From the IMG/VR virus record IMGVR_UViG_3300025322_000026, positions 1-54,461 of that record: a DNA stretch of 54,461 nucleotides; one strand, written 5' to 3'. The notes beneath the pieces are model-generated. The model had not been told where the DNA came from and made no database searches. It worked only from the letters and a program-made list of their open reading frames with translations. Positions 40,975-49,886 of this stretch are shown here, piece by piece. Each line of letters starts with the position of its first letter. Position 1 is the first letter of the stretch. The DNA comes from a virus. Both the position numbers and the translations under genes were made by a program.

Positions 40975-41952
40975 TCACGTCGGCCATTCGCCAGTCTCAT
41001 GCCCATGAATCTCAGCGTACTCATGCCAAGATTCAAGGACTTCATCCACGGTGTACTTCGCTGTCGTCTGAATATGGTCCCGATCAGCCTGCGCTGCGGC
41101 CACTGCGGAGTCTCTAGTTTCGTTCAATGTCTTCAACCAATCCGCGTGGTTCTTACATTTTTCGTAATAGCCAGCATAGAGCATATCAAGATACTTCTGG
41201 CCACCCAATGAATAGGCGGTGATCATGAAGTTGCGCCACATATCTGTTTGGAACCAATGGTATCCCCGCTTCCGCGCCGCGAGGTGGTAGTATTGCATCT
41301 CAGGGTGCGACTTCACCTGATAGCCATACATCTGCGCCTTGATGTCCGTATAGGGTTCGCCGCCTCCATAGATCCCTAGCGCGGGATGGTAGCCGTCGAT
41401 CTCATCCCAGACATTCTTGTCGATCAGGATGTTAGCGCCCCCATTCATCAAGATGCGGTAGTCAGGCGGCTTCGGCGGGATTCTCGTCCAGCTCCCCCAG
41501 AACATATCCCGCTTCCACCGATAGCCGTACACGGTCCTTCCGGGCTTGTCGAGGAAGTACCGCAACCCGAGGTGCATCACGCCCTCGAAGGACTGCTTGA
41601 ACGCCAACGCGGCCCGATACGCTCCAGGAACCGGCATCGTGTGAGCATCCAGGAACCAGAGATATTTCCCGCTCGCCTGCTGTGCGCCGAAGTTCCGTGA
41701 CTTGTAGATACTCCCCTCGGCCAGATGATGACGATGGTAGTAGCCAGCCCCATGCGGCCATTTCTGGTCAAGCCAGTGATAGACATGCTGATCATCCTCG
41801 CGCTCGGCCTCTTCGCCGTTCGTGACGATGATGTACTCCCGAACGAAGCCTGGATCCGTGCCGCGCGGACCTAGCTCCTCCTCAAGTGCCTGGAGCGTCC
41901 AGACCAGATTGTGCGGTTCACCCCGCTCTGAGATTATGATGCTGACGAACAT
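40975..41952 (-). CDS. GT-A glycosyltransferase with D-A-H motif, GalNAc-transferase-like
   Basis: The 325-aa protein is a GT2/GT27-like enzyme: V-S-I-I-I-S-E-R at the start, Y-K-S-R-N-F-G-A near 83, L-W-F-L-D-A-H at residues 98-104, G-G-A-N-I-L-I-D, and G-G-G-E-P near 196-200. Polypeptide GalNAc-transferases use a D-x-H metal motif and a later G-G-x-E acceptor-loop motif, so the parallel is notable. GT2 enzymes of phages may share it, so polypeptide specificity is not proven. It overlaps the methyltransferase by 19 bp and ends just before HNH 3, about 5.5 kb from the Ser/Thr protein. Confidence 0.75.
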   Translation of the reverse strand: MFVSIIISERGEPHNLVWTLQALEEELGPRGTDPGFVREYIIVTNGEEAEREDDQHVYHWLDQKWPHGAGYYHRHHLAEGSIYKSRNFGAQQASGKYLWFLDAHTMPVPGAYRAALAFKQSFEGVMHLGLRYFLDKPGRTVYGYRWKRDMFWGSWTRIPPKPPDYRILMNGGANILIDKNVWDEIDGYHPALGIYGGGEPYTDIKAQMYGYQVKSHPEMQYYHLAARKRGYHWFQTDMWRNFMITAYSLGGQKYLDMLYAGYYEKCKNHADWLKTLNETRDSAVAAAQADRDHIQTTAKYTVDEVLESWHEYAEIHGHETGEWPT

Positions 41953-42554
41953 AGGGCAATGATCGGTGTCTCTCGGCTATCAAGATCCTCGGTCTCATTC
42001 AGTTGGTAATTCAGAAGTTTCACATCGCCGAAGTATCGCTTCAATATCCCGGGAAATGTCGCTGGCGTCCATTCGTGCTCGTTCAGCCGCTCGTCTTTCT
42101 GGCGATAGCGTATTGCATTGGGCACTGTGATCAATGCTCGATCAGCCAACAAAGCTAAGGCGTTCAGCGCCCTATCCGTGTCATGGATATGCTCGAGAAC
42201 CTCGATCATCACCGCGAAACCGTAGTGCGTAAGCTCACCACCAGCGCCCAGGATGTCACCCTGGAGCCATCGAACATTCGGAAGCGGGAAGCATTTCTGA
42301 GCGAAGCGAACCGCCGCGGGATCGATCTCAATGGCATCAATCCAATCGACCGTGTTGGCATACTGGAGCACCCCGATGCCCGTACCGAAGCCCACTTCAA
42401 GCACTTGCCCAACACCCACAACACCCGCGAGGACATTCGGGAGCCTCTCGTAGATGTCCATCTGTGGCGACAGAAGATAAGGCAACCGGCGCCACACGAC
42501 AGCAGTCGCTCCATTCAGTTCGTCGGTCACGATAGCCTCAGTAGTCTGAGCCAT
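41934..42554 (-). CDS. Class I SAM-dependent methyltransferase
   Basis: The 206-aa protein has V-L-E-V-G-F-G-T-G-I-G-V-L-Q-Y near residue 51, I-E-I-D-P-A-A-V-R-F-A, L-Q-G-D-I-L-G, and V-M-I-E-V-L-E-H-I-H-D, the standard motifs of class I methyltransferases, with E and D binding SAM ribose. It would modify a sugar or nucleotide in cassette B. It overlaps the next upstream gene by 28 bp. Confidence 0.75.
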   Translation of the reverse strand: MAQTTEAIVTDELNGATAVVWRRLPYLLSPQMDIYERLPNVLAGVVGVGQVLEVGFGTGIGVLQYANTVDWIDAIEIDPAAVRFAQKCFPLPNVRWLQGDILGAGGELTHYGFAVMIEVLEHIHDTDRALNALALLADRALITVPNAIRYRQKDERLNEHEWTPATFPGILKRYFGDVKLLNYQLNETEDLDSRETPIIALCSSAS

Positions 42555-43174
42555 TTTCGGCGCGACTTCCCTATCAGCGAATGTTCAGCTCCCCGATGGA
42601 AGATGTAGGGCGTCTTGCTCACGATGAAACGCACTCCCTGTCGTCTCATGTTCCTCGTCCACAGACCACCCCAGTCATAGTAACTCTGGGGGAAATCTCC
42701 CACAAGATCATAGATCCGCCGACGCATGACCCACACGCCCCCAACCCGCTTGGCGATCTTATCTCCCCTGCGCGTGATCCCGAGAACATACTTCCCTTTC
42801 GGATCTGCATCGTGCCTCAACGAGATGACATTCTCGGGATAGTAGTTCACCATCTTGACCGCGGCGGCAAGCCATCTCTTTTGATACCCGAGATCGTCAT
42901 CTAGGAGAACTAGGTTCGGCGACTTCGCTACTGCCACGCCCTGATTGAGACCGGCCGCTTGACCGACATTGTGGCTGTTCGTGATAATCAAATCCGCGCC
43001 GAGCGCCTCGATCAGGTCACGATGGATGCCTCCATTATCGACAACAATGAACTCGTACCAGTTGCGCGGTAATCCCGTTTCTCCGATCTCCGCGAAGCTA
43101 TCTTGACACAGACGATACCGCGCCTCATTCGGACAATAGGTAGCAAGGATGATACTGGCCGCGAGCTTCGCCAC
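42527..43174 (-). CDS. GT2-family glycosyltransferase
   Basis: The 215-aa protein shows the GT-A layout: A-S-I-I-L-A-T-Y at the start, E-F-I-V-V-D-N-G-G, N-V-G-Q-A-A-G-L-N-Q-G, and the metal motif L-L-D-D-D-L-G near 93. V-W-V-M-R-R-R-I-Y follows. It is short for GT2 but has all core parts. It begins 3 bp after the GT-B gene, in the same operon. Confidence 0.8.
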   Translation of the reverse strand: MAKLAASIILATYCPNEARYRLCQDSFAEIGETGLPRNWYEFIVVDNGGIHRDLIEALGADLIITNSHNVGQAAGLNQGVAVAKSPNLVLLDDDLGYQKRWLAAAVKMVNYYPENVISLRHDADPKGKYVLGITRRGDKIAKRVGGVWVMRRRIYDLVGDFPQSYYDWGGLWTRNMRRQGVRFIVSKTPYIFHRGAEHSLIGKSRRKWLRLLRLS

Positions 43175-43177
43175 ACG

Positions 43178-44440
43178 CTATTGTCCCTCAATCGCTGGCC
43201 ACAGGTGGTTTGCCCATACCGCCTCAAGGCTCCGTTCCTTGCGGATCTTCGAATGGTTGGCGAGGATGAAATTGTTCTGCATCAGATAAGCTATCCCGCC
43301 AGCGACTCCATCCATGTATTCGCGCCGATCACTGTACTTCGTTTCCGTCTCTCCGGGCATCCCAGTCTGTGTGTCGATGTTCGAGGAGAACTTATAGAGT
43401 AATGCCCTGCCATCCCATTGGCGGAAGACTGGTAGATCGAAATTGAGTACGAGACCACACCGCTTCCAGGCGGCTTCAGGCACCGTGAGGGGATCGGATT
43501 CAGACCTCGAAGGATGGATGAACACATCCGAGTATTCCATTAGGTCCATCACGGCCTCATGGGGAACGTGGTAGCCATAATCCTTATCAAGCCCCGAGCA
43601 TTCAATCGACGTGAAGAAGAGAGGAACCTTTGGAGGCTTATCTGCGAACGCGATCAATTCCTTCCGGTAGTCTGCTTTATCGCCACCTGTTGAGTGAAAA
43701 TCCACGATGATAAGCCGCGCATCCCAGCCGCGTCCGACCAATTCCCGGAAGATCTCAACCAAGACCTCGGGTTGCTTCCCGCGATCTAGCCTGGCCGGAT
43801 AGACCGCGATGACATCGGCTTTCCACAGATCGCCGACCTCAACCATGCGCCTGGCGACAGGATGGAACAACTCGGTTACATCAATCGGGTTGGGGATCTC
43901 CACGATCTCATCAATCTCGTAACCGAACTGTCCGCCTTTGCGTTTCATCTCTTCCCGGTGCATGGCGACAAGGTGAGACTTCGGAAACTTCCCTGTCAGC
44001 TCCTCCCGGAACCGCCCGGTCTTCGCCGTTGTCCCGAGATCTGTTGAAGAATGGACCCAGTGTAGCCACCGGACATCCGAACTGGCAGTGAATCTTCTGG
44101 CCGCGACATGCTGTTTCCACATATTCTCCTGATAGAGCAGGTCGTGGGTCAGGATGACATCCACGCCATCCAGCCTCGCCCGAAACTGATCTACCAAGGA
44201 ATCGATTTCACCCTCAGACTTAGCCGTCACGTTGACGATGTTGTTCCCGATCTCGCCCGGATCGTATTCCCGGATGTCCGCATCCCGGTAGGCCCCGTTC
44301 CGACTGAACCCGGTACGGACCAATAGCCGAGGCTGATAGCCATTCCTCGCCAGCATCTTGATCTGGTTGTCCACAACCCCACACAGGGAATAGGCAGGAT
44401 CGTGGCTTACAAAGTCGGTAAGGATCGCTACGGTCTTCAT
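43178..44440 (-). CDS. GT4-type (GT-B) glycosyltransferase
   Basis: The 420-aa protein has a Rossmann N-terminal half (V-A-I-L-T-D-F-V-S-H, H-W-V-H-S-S), a P-N-P-I-D-V-T link, and a C-terminal half with A-V-Y-P-A-R-L-D-R-G-K-Q-P-E-V and F-I-H-P-S-R-S-E-S-D-P-L-T-V-P-E-A-A, matching the GT4 E-x7-E region. A GGAGG ribosome site precedes the ATG. It opens cassette B right after the portal gene (in transcription order). Confidence 0.8.
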   Translation of the reverse strand: MKTVAILTDFVSHDPAYSLCGVVDNQIKMLARNGYQPRLLVRTGFSRNGAYRDADIREYDPGEIGNNIVNVTAKSEGEIDSLVDQFRARLDGVDVILTHDLLYQENMWKQHVAARRFTASSDVRWLHWVHSSTDLGTTAKTGRFREELTGKFPKSHLVAMHREEMKRKGGQFGYEIDEIVEIPNPIDVTELFHPVARRMVEVGDLWKADVIAVYPARLDRGKQPEVLVEIFRELVGRGWDARLIIVDFHSTGGDKADYRKELIAFADKPPKVPLFFTSIECSGLDKDYGYHVPHEAVMDLMEYSDVFIHPSRSESDPLTVPEAAWKRCGLVLNFDLPVFRQWDGRALLYKFSSNIDTQTGMPGETETKYSDRREYMDGVAGGIAYLMQNNFILANHSKIRKERSLEAVWANHLWPAIEGQ

Positions 44441-44461
44441 CGCGTCATCCTCCTCAAAGGG

Positions 44462-46666
44462 TTATTTCTTGACCGCGCGCTTCGTTGTGCGCGTCATCAT
44501 TCCAGCGATCTTATTATCTGCGCCTCGTCGGACGTAGCTCTCGGTTTCCTCCACGGTCTCGGGCAATAAGAGATCACCCGTAAGTTCAACGGTCACGGGC
44601 GTCTCAGGCAAATGCACCTGGACATCGGGAGCCTTCGGAGTCACATTAATGATCGGCGCCTGCATCTTCACGAATGCTTGGATCAATCCTTGGATCAAGG
44701 CCGCGATCTGAGGTAGCCCTGGGAAGTCAAACCGAACCTCGGGCGCTGGGACCTGTGGGACCGTCACGTTGACGATAGGCGCTTTCTGCTCCGGCATCGT
44801 GATGTTGACTACGGGCGGCCCCTCCTTGTTCATCGTTTCTACAGCCTCCTTCAGGAGCAGCAACGCTTGATTATCGTTCCTCTCGCGCGCCTGCTTGATC
44901 CCATCCTCAAGCTCCGTTCTGACATCTGCAATCGATCGCTCCAATTTCGCTAGATGCTTCACATCGCCCTCAAATGGATCTTCCTCTCGCCTGAAAGCCC
45001 TATTGATCCATCCGCGAACGCCCGTCTTGATCTGGAGATCCTCAACGGATGGCATCACGGGTTCGCCTGTTTGTTCCTGAGTCGGCGCCTGAAGCTGAGG
45101 CGGGACCGGCGCGGGAACCTTTGGCTTGCTGAAGCCCGCCGCGGTTCCCCCATAGATGGCCTCAAGCCGGTCCAGCGCGGCAAGGGCTCTATCTCCGGTA
45201 TCGCTGACCTCGCCCGAGCCGACCATCCCCATGATCTCCAGCCTACGCCCTCGGATGGCGCTCAGGACCTCGCCCGCATTGTTCGCCTCAAAGTCCAAGA
45301 TGTTCTCAATCCCCAGATCCAAGAGGTCGGCGAACTCTTCGCTGCCGAAGAGAGACAGGACATCGCTCCCGTCCTCAAGCCGACCATCTCCGAGTTCCAT
45401 CCGCTCAAACTGAACACGGGTGATGTCGCCGTCCTGAAGCATATCTTCCCGAATGGTTCGCTCGTCCAACAGCCCAGCATCCGATAGGGCCACCTGATAT
45501 TCGCTCCGTGTCTTGCGGATCTCGGCAACTTGCCGATCCTGCTCATCATCCTGGAAGTCGAACACCAGCTTCAGATGTGGCGGGAGATACTTCGAATTGA
45601 AGAGACGCTCTGTCGCTTGAAGGATCTCGCCAGGTCCCTTGCCCCGCTGCTTGATGTGCGAGATCAGAGCTTCGGCCCGAGTCACTCCGGTCGTCATCGC
45701 GGGCCATAGTTCCCTAGGATCCATCCCAAAGGCCAACGCGATTGCCGCCATGCCGAGGGTTGTTGATTCCTCTTCGTCGAAGCCCTCGGGCATTGAGGAG
45801 AGATCCACTTCTTGGATCCCGGCCTCCGGTATATTAGCCGAACCGACTGCCACAGTCTTAGAATACCTCCGCAGATTTTGGTTGTTCATTGTATCGTCAG
45901 CGGCGAGGAAGGCAGTCCGAATATCCTCTGGATCGAGGCCGCCCTTCGTAATGATCATTTTGCGATGGGGTCGGCTTCCGGCTTTCTCCTGCTTGTAGAC
46001 CATCATGTCGAGGAGATTCTGGGCGACGTTGATACAGCGCGATATGGCACAGAAACCGATAGAGTGCATCTGCGCCGATCCACTGGGCATCTGCGAGGTA
46101 TATAGGACCCGTGTGTAATGGAGTTTGAAAACACCACCGACTGGATCGTGGTAGACCACCGGGAACTCGGGATCTGAGGTACGCCAACAGGCAGCGGAAT
46201 CGAGTTGGGCCACCCCGAATGGTCGGCCGAGGATCGGCCCATCCGGTTCCCCTTCCCCGATGACTTCAGCGAAGGCCCCATTATCTTGCGTTGTGAGGTC
46301 TTCGGTGAACTTCGAGTAGAAGCTATCCCAACCTTCGCCGAACTCCGAGTCCTCCAAAAGCGTCTCGGCGATCTGCTCGGCCTGCTTGACGTGGGATCGG
46401 ACGTTCATGTCTCGAGGTTCGATGTGGAAGGGGATCGTCTTGAGGCGGCTTTCCATAGTGTAAACCGCCCCCGATAGGTGGTCGATCTGCCGCCAGAACC
46501 GGCGGAGCTCACTGTCCCTCTTACGGCTCCACCAGGGAGAAACTATCCCCCCGGCCACGGGCCCGAGGAGCATGAGAAGCGAGAGGCCCGATGAACTATC
46601 GCCTCTTGCACGCGACTGAATAGATGCTTCCCGTGCCGTCTTTAGAACCTCGTTAGAATTGGGCAT
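44462..46666 (-). CDS. Portal protein with long C-terminal extension
   Basis: The 734-aa protein has a portal core: F-W-R-Q-I-D-H-L-S-G-A-V-Y, L-T-T-Q-D-N-G-A-F-A-E-V-I-G, I-S-R-C-I-N-V-A-Q-N-L-L, and L-A-F-G-M-D-P-R-E-L-W with an L-V-F-D-F-Q-D-D-E strand. From about residue 500 an extension of P/Q-rich, coiled-coil and V-N-I-T/V-N-V-T repeats follows. The portal is the dodecameric ring for DNA packaging. It follows the terminase genes. The 127-bp gap between portal and large terminase shows no other gene. Confidence 0.8.
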   Translation of the reverse strand: MPNSNEVLKTAREASIQSRARGDSSSGLSLLMLLGPVAGGIVSPWWSRKRDSELRRFWRQIDHLSGAVYTMESRLKTIPFHIEPRDMNVRSHVKQAEQIAETLLEDSEFGEGWDSFYSKFTEDLTTQDNGAFAEVIGEGEPDGPILGRPFGVAQLDSAACWRTSDPEFPVVYHDPVGGVFKLHYTRVLYTSQMPSGSAQMHSIGFCAISRCINVAQNLLDMMVYKQEKAGSRPHRKMIITKGGLDPEDIRTAFLAADDTMNNQNLRRYSKTVAVGSANIPEAGIQEVDLSSMPEGFDEEESTTLGMAAIALAFGMDPRELWPAMTTGVTRAEALISHIKQRGKGPGEILQATERLFNSKYLPPHLKLVFDFQDDEQDRQVAEIRKTRSEYQVALSDAGLLDERTIREDMLQDGDITRVQFERMELGDGRLEDGSDVLSLFGSEEFADLLDLGIENILDFEANNAGEVLSAIRGRRLEIMGMVGSGEVSDTGDRALAALDRLEAIYGGTAAGFSKPKVPAPVPPQLQAPTQEQTGEPVMPSVEDLQIKTGVRGWINRAFRREEDPFEGDVKHLAKLERSIADVRTELEDGIKQARERNDNQALLLLKEAVETMNKEGPPVVNITMPEQKAPIVNVTVPQVPAPEVRFDFPGLPQIAALIQGLIQAFVKMQAPIINVTPKAPDVQVHLPETPVTVELTGDLLLPETVEETESYVRRGADNKIAGMMTRTTKRAVKK

Positions 46667-46793
46667 CTATAGCATCTCATGGTCCTCGCCTGTGGAGAAA
46701 ATTACCCCACCTTTACGGCGGCAATAGCAGGGTGATACGGAGGTGAACCTATCGCAGCCATTCTACACTCATTTAGCTCTAGCGCAAAAGGGA

Positions 46794-48317
46794 TCAGCCT
46801 AAAGTGACGACTTTGGCCTTGGGAAGGGCGCAAAGAGTCGGGCCAGAGAGGACCATCATCACCGAATCGCCAGCATCCGTACTCCGCCCGATGCGTTTGC
46901 GGATCTCGCTCTTTTGTTCGACCTTGATCTTGGCGTTGCTTCGGGTCTCGTAGTGCGGGGCTGTGAGGTCGCCCGTCAGCTCATCATCCAGAGGAAGTGC
47001 CACATTGTCCCCCGAGTTCGGATCCAGCATCTCTCTTACGATCCACCAGCCAGCCGAGCGTTTGTCGGCAAAGCCATATTCCTTGGAGCTGTCCCGGTAC
47101 TCCGTTCTTTCCGCCGCGTTGAAGGCGATCACGCTCTCGTAGTCCTGCTCGTTGAGCCTGTGGACCACCCCGGCACCGATCCCAATGACATCCGCATAGG
47201 CATCCACTGAGAACCCGGCCGCCCGAGCACCATCAATCAGGCCCTTGACTTTGCCAGCCACCTCCATCGTGGCCGTCTTCGGGTTCAGCCGAGCGACCTT
47301 CTCAAGCCCACGGATCTTGACCCGATCAAATGCCTTGGCGATAACCGTTTTGTCTCCTGTCCCGCCTTGCCCCACGTCCACCCCTAGTCCTGTAGGCTCG
47401 CCTGGGAAGCCCTGTTCTGCCCATTCACGCCAACGGTCATTCGCTGCCTCAACCCAAGACAGCGGGATGATCCCCTCGTCCTCTTCGGAAGCGAACTCGG
47501 CCAGAACGCGGGTCTGGAACAGCGCGCTCCCCTCGCCCCATCCTCGCCGGCGCTCTTCAACCCACTCGGCCGAGACGGCTCCAGCCTTGATTGCATCTTC
47601 GACCTTGATGTGGAATGCATCCCAATTCTCGTATCCCGGCCGGCGCGTCTGGATCTCATAGAACCTCCCCGCTGGCGGACCCGGCGTGGAGATATTCAGT
47701 CCCATCGCATTCCCGCCCGCGAACGCGCCCTCTGTAGTGTCCCAAATATCATCGGGGATCGTTTTGGCTTCGTCATAGACAAAGAGGAGATGGTCGGCAT
47801 GAGCGCCTTCCACAGCCGCCGCGTCATTCGAAGCCAATGCGAATGCCTGGCCAGTTGACAGCTTCAGGGATAGATCAAGCAGTTCGCGACTGTCATCGAA
47901 CGGATCCCGACCAATCACATCCCACCGGATTCTTCTTGCCCACTTGTGAACCTCAGGCCACAGATAGCGGGAGAGTTGCCGCCAGTTCGAGGCGGTAGTC
48001 GGAACCTTCCAGTCGTCTCCATCTCGGGTGAGCGCGAACCAGAGGATCGCCCAGGAAGCCAGCGCGGTCTTGCCCGCATCATGGGTTGCCCGGACAGATT
48101 CTCGTCCTTTGATCAGGAGACGGGTGAGTGCCTCCTCCTGATAAGGATAAGGTCCTTTGCCCTCGTCCCAGACAATGCAGTCCTGAACGAAGCCCGCGGG
48201 GTCATTCCAGTAGGCGCGTTTGAACTCCTGATAGCGGGCACCACGCCATCCGCTACGTCGAGTGGCCTCGTTCCAGGCTTCAACGATCAATTGAGTTGCC
48301 GCTGGTTTACTGAGCAT
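46794..48317 (-). CDS. Terminase large subunit
   Basis: The 507-aa packaging motor has a Walker A-like A-T-H-D-A-G-K-T near residues 77-84, L-L-F-V-Y-D-E-A-K-T as Walker B, and a later nuclease domain with G-V-D-V-G-Q-G-G-T-G-D. It cuts and pumps concatemeric DNA into the prohead. It overlaps the small subunit by 11 bp. The Walker A has D-A before G-K-T instead of the canonical spacing, seen also in other phage terminases. Confidence 0.9.
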   Translation of the reverse strand: MLSKPAATQLIVEAWNEATRRSGWRGARYQEFKRAYWNDPAGFVQDCIVWDEGKGPYPYQEEALTRLLIKGRESVRATHDAGKTALASWAILWFALTRDGDDWKVPTTASNWRQLSRYLWPEVHKWARRIRWDVIGRDPFDDSRELLDLSLKLSTGQAFALASNDAAAVEGAHADHLLFVYDEAKTIPDDIWDTTEGAFAGGNAMGLNISTPGPPAGRFYEIQTRRPGYENWDAFHIKVEDAIKAGAVSAEWVEERRRGWGEGSALFQTRVLAEFASEEDEGIIPLSWVEAANDRWREWAEQGFPGEPTGLGVDVGQGGTGDKTVIAKAFDRVKIRGLEKVARLNPKTATMEVAGKVKGLIDGARAAGFSVDAYADVIGIGAGVVHRLNEQDYESVIAFNAAERTEYRDSSKEYGFADKRSAGWWIVREMLDPNSGDNVALPLDDELTGDLTAPHYETRSNAKIKVEQKSEIRKRIGRSTDAGDSVMMVLSGPTLCALPKAKVVTLG

Positions 48318-48897
48318 CCCCGGATTGTAGTTGGATCATGTACTGAACGAGCTTCTCAAATAGCTCCCCAGGAGACATTGAAACTTCGCCCGACTTCTGG
48401 AGGGTCTCGATCTCTCGTTGCCAGTTGACGATGATCTCTTCCTTGAACAGTCCTTTGGCCTTTCCGAGCAATTCCAGCGCGCGCTGTCCATCATGGAGAT
48501 TCAGGGTCAGCGTTGTGTATTCGTACTGATCACCCTTCTGAGAATACCGGACAGTCGTTGTCGCCTTGATCTTCTTGATCAGGTGCCCTCTGCTTTTGAT
48601 CATCTCTGGATCAAAAGAGATCCTATCCCCGTCTGGACTGATGACGATGAAGTCGCCGATTGAAGCTGAAGCCTGTTCGGCCAGTCTGGCAATGATCTCG
48701 TCTAACGTGAAAGACCGCTTCCGAAACTCCTCATCAATTGCTTCCCTGATCTCAAGTTTTGTTAGGTTCTCGTGACCAATGGCCGCAGCCGTTTTCGATG
48801 AATAGCCAGCTCGGATTGCCGCCTGAGTAGCATTGAAGTCCCTCCCATATTCGAGGATGAAGGCCCGTTGCCTATCCGTCAGTTTCTTTTGTGCCAT
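48307..48897 (-). CDS. Terminase small subunit
   Basis: The 196-aa protein starts K-K-L-T-D-R-Q-R-A-F-I-L-E-Y, N-A-T-Q-A-A-I-R-A-G-Y, the helix-turn-helix start of Terminase_2-type small subunits, followed by an oligomerisation region and a helical tail. It recognises the packaging site. An extended -10 promoter and hairpin leader lie directly upstream. The ribosome site is weak (CGGGT). Confidence 0.85.
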   Translation of the reverse strand: MAQKKLTDRQRAFILEYGRDFNATQAAIRAGYSSKTAAAIGHENLTKLEIREAIDEEFRKRSFTLDEIIARLAEQASASIGDFIVISPDGDRISFDPEMIKSRGHLIKKIKATTTVRYSQKGDQYEYTTLTLNLHDGQRALELLGKAKGLFKEEIIVNWQREIETLQKSGEVSMSPGELFEKLVQYMIQLQSGDAQ

Positions 48898-48923
48898 ACC
48901 CGAATGATAGCACTAAACAACAA

Positions 48924-48953
48924 GGCCCCGAGGCGGGGGAAATCCTCGGGGCC
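48924..48953 (-). promoter_or_regulatory. GC-rich leader hairpin upstream of the terminase genes
   Basis: A perfect 10-bp stem (48924-48933 with 48944-48953) with a 10-nt loop lies between the extended -10 (49001-49009) and the small terminase start (48897). There is no T-tract. It may attenuate or stabilise the late transcript. Confidence 0.5.
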
Positions 48954-49000
48954 GATCCACGGAGGCGGGTAGCGCATGGCCGTCGCTCTCCCGCAACCTC

Positions 49001-49009
49001 ATTATAGCA
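49001..49009 (-). promoter_or_regulatory. Extended -10 promoter for the late operon
   Basis: On the minus strand the sequence TGC-TATAAT is a perfect extended -10. No standard -35 lies 17 bp upstream, as expected for extended -10 promoters. It is just after the end of the small gene at 49019 and 104 bp before the small terminase start. A late operon entry point is likely. Confidence 0.55.
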
Positions 49010-49018
49010 TTGGATCGG

Positions 49019-49237
49019 TCAATCACTTCTATCTTTGCGCCGGAGACTAGCCCGAAGATTACGCCAAGGAATGAGTCCAATGAGCCCATGGCCTTCCCAA
49101 TATACCGAAATCCTTCTATTTTCTTCGTAGTACCAAACATCCGGAGCAATATTGACGGGATGAAGGTTCAGACCATCATCACTGACTGCAACTTTGTTGT
49201 GTCCTTTGACGTGTAGGCCAACTTTGTTGTATGGCAT
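49019..49237 (-). CDS. Small soluble protein of unknown function
   Basis: The 72-aa protein has a GGAGA site before its ATG and reads M-P-Y-N-K-V-G-L-H-V-K-G-H-N-K-V-A-V, then W-Y-Y-E-E-N-R-R-I-S-V-Y. Two 12-bp direct repeats (49189-49200 and 49219-49230) encode the paired N-K-V units. No family is recognised. Confidence 0.5.
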   Translation of the reverse strand: MPYNKVGLHVKGHNKVAVSDDGLNLHPVNIAPDVWYYEENRRISVYWEGHGLIGLIPWRNLRASLRRKDRSD

Positions 49238-49252
49238 TCCATTCTCCGGGTG

Positions 49253-49513
49253 TCAGAATCGGTCACTTAGAACCCAATCCCGAACACGCTCACTCCAGAT
49301 CGCCAAGATCCACAGCGGGATTAGCTTGAGCCGGATGCCGATAGGCACGCCGACAGGAACGACAAGACCCGCGATTAGAGCCCCACAGAACAAATAGAGG
49401 CCGATTAGCCATGGGATCACGTTTATTCCTACTGGGATAGAGACTAAGACAAGCATCCCGAATGGAATAGATATGCAGATAGTGAAACAGATCTTACTCG
49501 GGACCTCGGGCAT
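49253..49513 (-). CDS. Small multi-span membrane protein
   Basis: The 86-aa protein has about two hydrophobic segments (residues 8-40 and 45-75). Its ribosome site GGGAGG is contained in the upstream gene's last codons, with start ATG 49513. Family and role are unknown. Confidence 0.55.
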   Translation of the reverse strand: MPEVPSKICFTICISIPFGMLVLVSIPVGINVIPWLIGLYLFCGALIAGLVVPVGVPIGIRLKLIPLWILAIWSERVRDWVLSDRF

Positions 49514-49515
49514 TT

Positions 49516-49884
49516 CTAGCCTCCCTTGGCCTTGGTATCCAAAAGAAACGCCAGATCAACCTTCGGCCTGAACCATTTGTCCTTGATGAAGTGACCAATG
49601 GCACGGACTTCCCCATTTGAGTGCTCGGCGCGGAGGGGCCTTCCTAGTAGATGTTCCCATTCGTCAACTTCCAGCGTTTCTAGGACGCGCCGAATGAATT
49701 CCGCCCCCCACGCTGTTCCGATTCGTTTCTTTAGAGACTCATCCCACTGGTCCAGCCCATATCCCCCGAAGCCTTGGCCACTTGATCCAAAGTCAAGATT
49801 CAGAAAACAGGTCAAGATACCGTGATCCTCAACGCCCAACATCGTTGATCTTATCTTGGCATTCTCAATGATGAACTCGGACAT
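49516..49884 (-). CDS. Conserved phage protein of unknown function
   Basis: The 122-aa protein reads M-S-E-F-I-I-E-N-A-K-I, then G-Q-G-F-G-G-Y-G-L-D-Q-W, G-T-A-W-G-A-E-F-I-R-R-V-L and I-G-H-F-I-K-D-K-W-F-R-P-K, a pattern I recall from small phage proteins. I place the start at 49884, using the GGGAGG in the previous gene's end, although the frame is open to 50280. It ends K-G-G-stop, which is the next gene's ribosome site. Confidence 0.6.
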   Translation of the reverse strand: MSEFIIENAKIRSTMLGVEDHGILTCFLNLDFGSSGQGFGGYGLDQWDESLKKRIGTAWGAEFIRRVLETLEVDEWEHLLGRPLRAEHSNGEVRAIGHFIKDKWFRPKVDLAFLLDTKAKGG

Positions 49885-49886
49885 CT

